From contig VZRZ01002180.1 in NCBI GenBank assembly GCA_013398175.1, positions 1,190,883 to 1,254,882 on the forward strand: a DNA stretch of 64,000 nt, given 5' to 3'. Each line of letters starts with the position of its first letter. Position 1 is the first letter of the stretch. Positions 29,501-41,500 of the stretch are shown here, one piece after another. Source of the stretch: Climacteris rufus. Lineage: Eukaryota; Chordata; Aves; Passeriformes; Climacteridae. The position numbers and the translations under genes are program-made. The notes below the pieces were generated by a model. That model worked only from the letters and a program-made list of their open reading frames with translations. It did no database searches and had not been told where the DNA came from.

Positions 29501-32500
29501 AAATGTCATGTACTTAATGCCTAAGTTATGTATTATGTCAACAAAAAAAATTACAAATCCTTCCAAACCCACCCTAGCGTTGGCAGCTAACATAAAGAAA
29601 TCCTTACCTTAGTTGAACTTAAATGGTGTATTCTGTCACTAGAATAGCTTTGGGGTATTGGAGGATCAGGATAGTCATCAACACTTTTTGATGGATTCTT
29701 TTTGATGACTTCTACATAGGAAACAGGGAAGATGCCTTGTTTGTTGGTTCCTGGTATTTTACCTTCATACCAGTTTTGATCAACTCGCTTAAGAAGAATT
29801 ACTCTGTCTCCCTGAAATGCATTTTGAAAATGAGATATCAGCACATACATTTCAAGTTAATTTTGTGCATAACAGGTATTATTTTAACACATAGCAGTAT
29901 TTTCCCTGCAGTGCTGTTGCCAATCAGTCTTGAGCATCATCTCCATTTTCACATTTCTCCTCCCATTGATAATAACCATATATAAAACTACCATCCCAGT
30001 AAAATGAGGGGTTAGGCATGGACTGCAAATGCTGTTCTTTTATCAGCGGGGAATCTCATGTAGTCTTCTCTTGGCTGGGAGACTAACACTTTTCTTTGGA
30101 ACATAACTTGTCTTAATTGTTGGCCAAACTACTAGCTAATGCGCCAAATATAATATGCAACAGTGACTGCTATGACCATATTTTCTTAAGAGTGATGAAA
30201 GTTAAAAAATGAGATCCATGCAAGTGCTTTGTTATCAGTAACACTTGAATAAGTGGAGATAGAAAACTAAAAAGTGAGTCTATGGGAAATATGAGAGAAA
30301 GAAGGGCCTTTGCTGTGAAAAATGGCTAGGGCCTCCCTTACTGTTTTTAGAGACCTTAGCAATTGAAATGGAAAACATCAACTTTATTTTCAAACTTTTC
30401 ACTTCATGAGTTATACCCTTCTTTGTTATACATGATATGCTTTTCACCATGTATTTTTTTTGTAACAAATCCTTGCCTATTAGTTTTGCATTCTCTTGAG
30501 TTTCTTTAATTTTGTTTCTGTAGTTGATGTGTGGAGTTCACTACAGTTGTCTTTAGTGACATGAAAAAAAAGAAAACCGGTGCAAGTCAACTTTTCAAAA
30601 CAAATAAAAATTGGGCTGTCAAGATTATGATCATCACAATAAACACAGAAGCTAGCGTTAAAAAGAAATAAAACATCAAATTACCCCCAACCCCTAGTTT
30701 CTGTAAGGTCCTATTCCTGGGTTGTTTTTAGACCTCTTTGACATTTATGAATTTCAAATGAGATTAAAACACCTATTCTTTTCAGTAGTGCTGGATTAGG
30801 CTCTAGGTCAGCAACAAACAACTCTGTCATTACTTTTATTTCAAAGAAAAACAAATCACTGAAAAGCTTCTGTGAACTCTAATTCTTAAAAATAAAAAAA
30901 AAAAGAGCAGAACTTCCCAGTGGATAAAAAGTACACACTCCCTTACAACTAACTATTTAATATCTGCAATAATAAAGTTTCTGTAAAGTGTTAATATTCC
31001 AGTGTCTCACAAACTTCAGACATTAAGCAGTCATTTTGCTCATGTGCAGTTCAGTATAGCCACCAGGATGTGCATAGGAAAGATAATAGAACATTATAAA
31101 CAGAGAACTGTTATTAAATGTAATATTTAAAAAACCCGGCACATTCACAAAAATATCTCTGAGGCTTTTTAAAATTTTGTATCTTTTATCTCCTTTAATT
31201 TTCTATTTATTCTGTATTAAAAAACTCACCATAATAATTGTGACAGCCAGGAATAATTATTAAAAAAAAGAATAGATAATTGAAATGAAAACTCGTAACT
31301 TATCTGGGCAGTTATCAGGTGATTGCATATGTTAATCTGTCACAATCCACATTAAAGGCACTACATATTTACACTGTTTGCAGGTAGCTGAGACAGACTG
31401 CAAGCCAAAAAGCTATTATGTTAGAGTTTCCTACCTTGCTTTGTGCATTGCAAATCTTGAATGCAGAGTGCATCAAAGCACAGTATTTACCTACATATTG
31501 ATTTTGAGTAGCAGTAGACACTATAACAATATTTTGACGGAAAACAGTTCTCAACTGTACCTTTCTAAGTGATAACTCCACATTTGTGTCTGCACTGAAA
31601 TTATATTTGGCAACAGCTTCTCCAATCTCTCCAATCTGTGCAGGGGGAGGTGGCCTGGCAGGCTGTGCTTTTTCTGGGGGAGAAAGTTTCTAAGTGAAAA
31701 GAAAAACCAGATTTTTATTATTCTCATGTTATTTGACCTATTACACAAATTTATTAAAGGAATTAAAACAGAGAACAAACCTCAACATAAGAAATTGGGA
31801 ATATTCCAACTCTTCCATGGTGCTCACCCTCATACCAGTTTTGATCAATTTTCCTGAGGATATAGACAGTATCTCCTTTCTTAAAGGACAGCTCTCTGTA
31901 ACAAATTTATTTATATCAGATGTTTATAACTTTACATTTAACTCTTCTACCTGCATGGTTCCCGAGATTTTTACAGTTTGGAACTGAAAAAGAATTAACA
32001 ACTAAATATTTGAAGAAAAAGTGTCACAGTTGTGGTACATTTACCAGCTGATCATACCATGTAAAATCAAATTACTCACATTTATAAATCCCATGCAGTA
32101 CCTATAGGTTACGTGGTTATACAGACCTGTTTTACACTGTGATTCCAAGGAAGTATTGCTAGTTAGTACCAGAGCACTACCCTGATGTCTACGTGCAAGT
32201 ATGATGTCTTTTGGCTCACCTGTTAAAGTACTGCTTTTATGACAGGCAGCAGAGGGGTATTTGGTGTGTTCTTTATAAAATCAGTAGGGAAACCATAAAG
32301 TACCTCCCATGTCTTTATGGCCTATCACTACCTTTTTGCAGCATAACAGCATGGTGTTTCTCTATGCGTTTTTTTTTTTTTTTTTTNNNNNNNNNNTTTT
32401 TTTTTTTTTTTCCCAAGACAGCTATCCAGAAGCATGAAGAACACAGGATTATGTTCCACCATTTCTGATACTCAGAGACTCATTTAGACATATGTCTAAA

Positions 32501-35500
32501 TGTTGGATGCCAAAAAAAGGGAAATATCAAAATAATTAAGAATATTTTCAGAACCTGGCTTGGGAGATCTTTGCTGTATCAGCCATTTGGTTTTTTAAGA
32601 GCTAATCTGCTGTTCTGATAACTTGAGTTGTGAGTTTTGTCCTAGACACAGCTAATGTAATTCTAGTATCAATGTTGTCATATCTAAAGATTGTTTAAAT
32701 ACCCTGGATCATCAGAACAATAGGAGAAATTCAGCTCTCTCATATCCTAAATCAGTGGTTTCTGATCCTGTTTTTGTTATGAACCACTGTTTTTTGTGTT
32801 GGTATGTGACATGTCACATCCTGCAGAGAGCTTGTGTGTATTAAGACAGACAGGAAGATGCTGGAACATTATACAGACTTTGGATAAACTCATTATCTAT
32901 GATAGTATTTTAAGCACTTTACTTTCTGTAACCTAAATGTAATTCATAACAAACAAAGAGTATTCAGTGGGTGTGTCTCACAACCTGTGCTCTAGAAGGC
33001 TGAAGATGCACAGCCATTCATGTGTCCAAACAGATACAATGGAGAATATAATAATTTAAGATATTTTTATTACAAAACAACTTCTCACACAGTTTGCTAG
33101 TGCAGAGGCTACCGTGACAGCAAGCAGGGTCCTCGTTTCCATGGCATTTGCTGTTCAAACTAGCTCAAACAGCAGTTAAGCTGCTACAAGTGGTAGAAAG
33201 TTTGCTTGAATTATGAATTTTTAAATGAACAAAACTCTAGTACTTACTTAGAAGTCTGAGCTTTAAAGTCATACACAGCTCTAGCTGGCAGTTTCTGAAA
33301 AATAGGCAAAATGATTAATACCTTCAAGTAGGATTGCTATATGATAAATGTGTTTCAACTCTTAAAAAGGTACCCAAGAGCCAAAAAGAAAAGGATGAGA
33401 TTTACAGTGGTTCTTGCAGAAACAGGCAATTAAATATATGGCTTTCTTTTTTAAGACAGTGAGGTGTTTGGGACATAGTATTCTAAAAACAAAAATAGCA
33501 GCTAAATTTTAATGCAGACTATTTTGCAATTTTATGTTTAAGAGTAGTACCAAAATTAAAAAGTTAACTATGCCAATGTGACTTGTAGGCAACCAGATCT
33601 CTAGGTACAACATAAATACACATACTTAATATTCTGTATTATTTTAGGTGCCTTTTCTGTCAAACTTGTTATCTTTAGGCTAATTTCAAGTGCAAATGAT
33701 GCATTACATTTCTATATATACTTTGACTGCTGGAAATGATTGGAATATTTTAAATTTCTATAATTACTTACATAGTTTTAAGAAAGCACAGGACTGGAGG
33801 TGATCTCCTGAGTCATCTGTGCAGCTCTCTTGCTATCACAGGAAATCACATTATATCATTCCTTCCATACATTTATCAAGTTCTATCACCAAGTATCTGT
33901 AAGCTCAATATTGTTTCAAAAATAAACCTGTAAAACAGCCCTCCCTCTCCTCACCTGTGTGGCTGACACACTTTCACTGTTTTCAAAGCTGCGCTGAAAA
34001 CACAAATTATGATCTGACCCAGCAGCCTCTCTCACTGACTGTCTGCATCTGACAAGTAGCCAGCACCAGATACTTCAGAGGAAGGTGCAAGAGGTGATAA
34101 GCAGTACCACATGAGGGTATTTGGTAAGGTGATTTAGTCTTTCTCTGCAAGTACTTGCACAGATAGGATGGCTACATACTTAAAAATGTCTCTCTAGAAT
34201 GTGTTAGTGACTAGAATGAGCTGATTATGCTATTTCTGAGAGATACTATTTTCAGTGATGTAATGGTGCACATCTTTTTATAACAGAAGAAAAAAGGAAC
34301 ACTTGTAGATTTTGCATTTTACCTTTATTCCAGGCCAGGTGTTCTTGACTGGATTCTCTCCCTTGTTGTCACTTAAAGGCTAGCAAATCTAGTATACCTA
34401 GATAACTTTCTTTACTATAATAAAAAAGTCCCTAAAGTTATTACTGGAATCCTGTCAATTTGAATTTGGCAATACAATTTTCCATTACAGATCTCCTTCA
34501 AATAAGATAGCCTAAATTTAAAAGCATTTTTCTGTTCCCTGCTGTTGTTATACCAATTTTCTAGACAGAAGGGTATATTCATATCAACTGTAGCTGAGCC
34601 CTTTTCAGTCTTTCCTGATTTTGGTGCAGCTGGTACTGTAACTACTAAAAAAAATAATAGAAGAAAGGGGATAATATTTAAAGAATAGTGATGCTGTTCA
34701 AATACATTTAAATACAAAACACACTGGAAATAGAGAAGCTTTTCTTCTTTCATCTTTTTAAATTACAGTGATCTTAAAAATGGCTTTAATTTAAGTATTT
34801 TACTTATTTTCAGATTGAAAGCTGACTTTCTCTGTCATAAGATTCTTTAAAAGAAACACAGAATATAAGTCCTGGAACTATTTAAACCTGTATTTTGTAA
34901 TAAGCAGTCCCTTTTAAAAAAATCAGACTCGAAATCAAGTTGCAGCAATATAATCATGTCAGTGGGATGTAAATGGATCTGAATTCAGTTCTAACCATAC
35001 CACCATTTAGCAAGGTAGATAGTCCAGAGCAAAACCTTAAATATTAGCAATTAAAATATAGTAATCTCTTATGCTGCCATTATTTTGTGCAGTATTTTAA
35101 TAAAAATCAATTAAAATTGTTAACAATCCATGGTCTGTAGATGTTGGTTAATTTAAATATACTTTATGATTGAATAAAGTCATTTGAACAGTCTGAAACT
35201 TGTTTGGAGAGCATTTATAGTTCTATAAGTATTCTTAAGATACTGAACAAAATACCTTATTTTTAATGTGTACTTTTCAGTGATACTTTGTGTTACTTTA
35301 AAGGTGGTTTGCCTCCTTCCATTTCCTCTTCCAAAGCATTAATACAAGCAATCAGTATATAATTACAATCACCAAGAGGTACAGACGTTAGAGACTGCTC
35401 TTAGGATAAGTGGTTTTGTCTAATATGCTAACGGTAGTGGTTTGCTTTTTCCAAACAAAAATAATGGTGAAATATAAATGTTTTGTATCAGTTTTGAAAC

Positions 35501-38500
35501 TACCAAGGCAGTTTCTTTGTGTAACGTTTTGGGTTTCAAAACAGCCTTTCCCCAGTCACATCTGCTCTTTTTCTCTGTTCCAAACACTCTGGTCAGCTTT
35601 GACAGAGCTTATCAATGACTAGTGAATTTATGTCCATATCTATTTAATAATAAATAGAAAAATACAGTTTATCTTACAAACCTTCATATTATTTTAATTT
35701 CTTGAAGTACCAATCTCCTTAATTAAAAAGGAAGATGCTGTCCCATCTGATGATATGGTAAGTAACTGTTCCCTTGGTCTGCATTATTACAGTGTCTTAA
35801 AACCAACAAAAATCTTGTCTCAAATATGTTACCATTTTCCTTATGGATATCACTGCATTACTTATTGTTGCTTCACTACCTCTTTGTCTGTAGTTCCTCT
35901 TCTCTCCCTTGGAGTACATCGTCCCACATCAGTGAAAGCAGAAGAATAGCTTCCAGGACACTCCTGGTCTACTGAAAACAGAAATTATGTGAAACTACAA
36001 TAAACAAAACCATTCAAATCTGTGACGTTGCTTTGTTTCATTTAGGGGGGTGAAAAGATTGAAATCTATTATTTTACCTTTAATAGAAAGAAAAGCACAT
36101 GATATGATGGTTAAGTGCACCTTTAAAGGAAAAAAAAAAAGATACTGACTCTTAAGCAAAGGCAAAGGCTGTCCTCTGATCCACAGCAGAAAAAAACTAC
36201 ATGATAGAGGATCGAGAGGGCACATTTATGCCTCACTGTGAAGAGAGATGCTCCCTTACTGGGCCAAATGGAAGACATGACAGCAGTACTGGGACTTCAT
36301 AAGGTTGCATGACACTGTTTTGGAATGCCAACAATATAAACACATAATTACATGCACAACATGATTCAAGCATGCTTCAATGAGAAAATGTGAAGAAACA
36401 TTGTTTCCTCCTAAGTGATCTAAGATGCATTTCTACTTTACCAGGGGCACATGTTAGGCAGCACAAGGGAATTTAAAAGGATGTTACTTCATAAAAACAA
36501 CTCTGTTTTAAGAGATGGAATACAAATCATTACTCACCAATCTATGTGGCAGACTTCTCTAAAGCACAGTTTACCCATGTTTATTACAAGATGGTGAATT
36601 TCTTCTCATGTTTTAGTAAGAATAAAATTAAAATCTCATACACTCTATAGCTCTGCAAGTTGCCAATGTGAAATGAAAATATAACTGAACTATTTCAGAC
36701 CAGAGGATGAAAGGAACTGTCTCTCAGCTTCTGAGAAGTATTGTTTTAATCTCCTACTCCCACAGCAGTATTTTCTAGTGGAAACATGTTTAATGTTTGT
36801 CTTCCTTTGACTTCATTCCCATAATGTGTTATTTCCAAGCTCATACATTTCTAAAGAAGTACAAATGGAAAAAAGAAAGAACTGAAAGCTTCTCATCCAT
36901 TGTTATTGGTTGCTAGCTAAGCCACAAAAACTTGAAGCTATTGATAAATACAGTGGAGGCAAAGAGATTATATAATTTTATTATTTATGCCATTGGTTGC
37001 AAGCCTGTCATTCCTAACAAATATCTCACAGTCCCAGTTGTGGACAGCTTTCTTGCTATGGCATGTGTTCCTGAATGAGGGTCTATGCCCACTGCATTAA
37101 CCTAAAGATACAATGATGCCAAACACATCTATTATTTTGTTTTCTTTAATTTCTACCAGTAAGAGAAGGACATGGGAAAGGAGTGAAAATGCAGAAGTTT
37201 TAGGACAAATAATTTTCTTTATTTCTCTACAGCTCCTTATGCAGTCAATATTGGTAGTTTTCAGTCATCTGTTATGACCTTCAGGTCTCTGTGTGGCTGT
37301 AAGAGACACACACAGATCCAACAAGACATGAAACTTGATTAGAAGTAGAGCTCAGCCATGACTGGCGCTGATGTAAATCAATGGAATATTTTGCTTTACT
37401 CATTCTCCACGCTACTTTAGGGATATTAATGTTGACAGAGTGTATTGCTTTCCTCATGCCAGGCTCCTTCATACCTGAAGAAGCTATTAGAAATCCACAT
37501 TTAGTTTACACTGTGAATTTCCTTATTTTCAAGGACTGGAAAAATCTCATTTAGCAACTATAATATGTGACCACCACATTTTTCAACAACTTCAGTTTCA
37601 TCATGTAGTACTGTCTGCCAGGGTTAATCATGATCAGGCCTCAAGCATGACTAATCAATTCTGAACTGCATTTTTTAGCTTTTTTTTAACCAAATTTTCT
37701 GTTCTAAATATGTCTATTAAAACTAGTTAAGAAGAGATGGTAACAACCTCAATTCTGATTTTTCTTGAAATATTATTTACTATTGTGCTACTTGCAAAAG
37801 TTATGCAAAAAGATTAAAGATGTGAGAATAAGGATAAGGTGGGTCTGATCAAATACTGCATAATTTATATACTAAAGACATTCTCTCTTATCCATTTGGG
37901 ATTTCAAGAATATTGTTCAAGCAACTTTTTTTTGAGAAAAAAAGAAAAAGAAGCAGAGCAACAAATGACCCAAAGCAGTAACTTTAAAAGAAGATTGGTC
38001 ATACTTATCCTGAAATTTCATTCAAGTTTTGATTATTTAGAAATTCCCTTCTAAGAGGATAGGAAATTTCTCAAAACTCAACAGACATATTGAAATCCTA
38101 TGAAAAGAACTAGTTTTGCTGCCACAGAAATTGGAAGTTGTATTGTTTGAACAGTGGAAATGGAAACTTCCTAAAATGACCTTAACATCTATTCACAAAA
38201 AGCAGTGAATTCATAAGAAAACAGAATCAACTTTCTATGATACTGTCAGAATTAACAGCATTTTAATCACTCACATTTAACAAAATTATACAATACAGCA
38301 CATCTTAGATGCAGATGCTTTTTTTCTTAATAAAAGAAGGGTTATCTGCATATTGTTTTCAGTTTGACCAGCATCTTATGATGAATTAATTAACAGCTTA
38401 ATAACATAATTATAATTTATAGAACTAATAATAAATTAGTTGGAATGCACCACTACTTCAGTTGTCCTGATTACTGTATTTTGTGAATAGACAGAAAATT

Positions 38501-41500
38501 TATCTATCCTCAACGCCTATGTGAAACTGATGTTCTTCACTATTGTGGGATGAAAGCTTCTTAAAGACAACACAAAGTGGAATGAGAAAGGGTGGGAAAC
38601 ACAGGGAGTAAGGCTGGATAAATCAATCACAAGGATAGAGGAAGAAAGTTAATCCACCTTGGAAACACAGTGCACTATCATTGTTGTTAGTTGCATCCAT
38701 GTCTGGAAAAGAGGCACTAAGAGGTAATCTTCCACAATCATTCTGGTACAGTGGACAATGGATAGCACCATCTTGAGGCAGTGGATGAAAAGGCTGGTGC
38801 ATGGGACTCTTTTTCAGAGCTTTAAGAGATGAATTCCTTTCTGGAATGTCTGGAAGCAGCTCAGTAATAAGTCTGTGTAATATGCTGTTGTCGGGCAAGC
38901 TTCCCCGTCTTTTCTCAGCTTTAATTTGGTCACAGATGTCCTTAAGTGCAGAATCTAGTGCTTCAAATACAGATGACTTGCATTTTTTCTTTTCAGTTTG
39001 TTTTTTAGGAGCTGCACTTTTTTTCCTCCGGAAAGGCACTGGACTGACTAGGAATGCTATCTTAGAGAGGCCAGATTCTGCTTCCTGTCTCCTTGGATCT
39101 TCAGTGGTTTCTTGCTTAGCCCTTTCATGTTTTAGCATGGTAGTGAAGCGGGTGTAGGATGCTGGGCATCGCCCTTTGCAGGAGCTGATCAGATGCCTGT
39201 GGTGGTGGTGATGGTGGTGGTGGTGATGGCCTGATCCATAAAAGCTTTCAGATGATGTAAAGGAAAAGTGATCAAAGTCACTTTCACTACAGAAGGATGA
39301 ACCCTCTATCTGGATAAAGTCACTGAGATCAGAAACCACTCCATCTTGATCGCTGTCTGAAAAGTCTATATGTGATCGCTGTGGCTCATCACTGGTCACT
39401 TCAATATGAATTGGCACCAGGGTTTTAGACTTGTAGCTCCGTTGTACCTGAGAGGGATGTCTGACTGGAGTTTCTTCTTCCAGTAAGGATTCGATAGAAA
39501 ATCGCCTCTTTGGACACAAGCCATTTTTAGGAGGCTCTAATGTAACAGTTGACAACATGTCATCACCAAGGTTCGGCATTGATTTTGACTTCTGAATTAA
39601 CTTTTCAAATTCAGATATTCTGGTTGGCACCATATCTCTGGGCACCTCTTCAGTAGAAGACTCTCTCCAGCCTTGAAGAATACCTTTGTGCTGTTCTTTT
39701 TCATACTGCAGTATTCTGGACTTCACAGAACAGATCACCTCAGAATTCATCAAGTCCTTGCGATTGATGCGGTGCATCTTTTTGTACATTTTCAGAAAAC
39801 CTGGAGCATCATGTGCAGATCTGTGACGAACTCTTGACCTACCACTACCATGACCCTCAACATATGGGGAGTTCCAGTTCATTGAGCAAATTTCTTTGGA
39901 GTCTTCCTCACATAACAGAGAGCCCATGCTTTCAGCCTTGGCCTGTGCATCGGGAAAGCTATCCCGATCATCTGTTAACAGGTCATCACAGCTACGAGAT
40001 TTTCTCTTTGGAGAAGCGTTTTCCTCTGTGCTACTCCAGACTTCTGCATTTTGGCGAGTCATTTGCCAGCCATTCTTGTAGCTGATTGCCCTTCTTGAAT
40101 CATTTGGAACAGCTAAATGTTGTCTGTAAGTGCTACAGTAATCTAATTCATTTGAGGTGTTGTGGTTGTGCACCGAGTAACTTAAAAGGGATGGATATAC
40201 TTTGCTAATATCCCCACCTTTATAATCCACAGAGCAGCATGGTAAAAAAGAGACATTTCCAGAAATTAAAAGATTCAGAAAGTTGGAATTAGCATCAGTA
40301 AGTATTAGAAAGACTAGAAAAGAGAGAGCAATTAGTGCATCGATCAGCTTAGGTCAGTACATACTTTGTTACAGCCTGGGACAGCAGAACTAATAATTAA
40401 GTTATTTTCCAGCTGTAAAAATGCACTCATGATAATTTGAACAACAAAAAGAATTCCTTATTAATTATGGTCACATTATCTCCTCCACACCCCCGCCCCC
40501 CCTATCAAAGCAACATAAGAAAACAAGCATTAATTGGGGATTAATTGGGATTTTTAAGGAGATCAACAGACAATAAAAGCTGCAAAGGATTTAAAGATGA
40601 AGCCAAACAACAAATCTACACCTCAGGGAAATACTGACTTTTCCAGCTGTGCATTCTGAAAGATGTTTAGAATTTTTAACCTGTATAATGCTCAGAGTTC
40701 ACAGCATCTCCATATTCTAAGATAGTTAAAATGAAGATAAATCTTTATATCAGATCAAATAGGAAATTTCTCCCAGTTGTTCACAGGTAGCCTGCTCGTT
40801 CCCTGTGTGATAGCACTGAAGGGAGTGGTGTTTTCTACAGCTTATGCTGGGCAGAAGAAGACAGATCAGGAACTGCTGTACAAGTGTAAAGATAGATGTA
40901 ACAGTTTACTGAGCCTAACCAGAATGTAGACGGAAAAGTAACTCTTAGATTGACTTCCATAACAAAGGCCTGAGTTTTCAAGCAAGTTTTAAGACATATT
41001 TTAATGTGCATGATAGATTTAGACACTGTGGGACAAATTTGGAACTACTGCCTTTCATAATTGCACTGAACTTTCAGAAATGTCTCAAGTGGAAACATCC
41101 AGTTCAGGAAGGGTGCTTCAAACAGCTCAGTTGGATTTCTAGAAGAAAAGAATCTAGATCTGAAACTGAAACACTTGAGTTTAAAATTCATGCTGATCAA
41201 GCAGTTTATAATATGCTCCTTCTTTAAAAACTTGGTTAATTCCAAGAAAAATAACATTCTACAGCATTTATAATGCTGGGAGAAGAGAGTGTCACCTTCC
41301 GAAAGTTAATTAGCTTGGAAGATGTTCTTAAAGGAAGGATTTTAAAACACAAGAAGTGTTTAAGTCATGGTTAGTACTTGATATTGGTGGTGGAGTCAAA
41401 GGTACACGCAGGTAAATGGAGTTTAACAACTTTTTACTGCCTGGTCTGGTACACCAAATGGATGAGTTTACCCACTTTTAAAATTACTGCTATAATACTG

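Noticed and set aside
38801..40085. Plus-strand ORFs of up to 118 codons opposite the giant exon
   Set aside because: They are antisense shadows of a real, conserved coding exon.
40218..40230. ATG in frame just upstream of the giant exon as a start codon
   Set aside because: The frame continues from the spliced upstream exon; the ATG lies before the TTATAAAG acceptor and is intronic.
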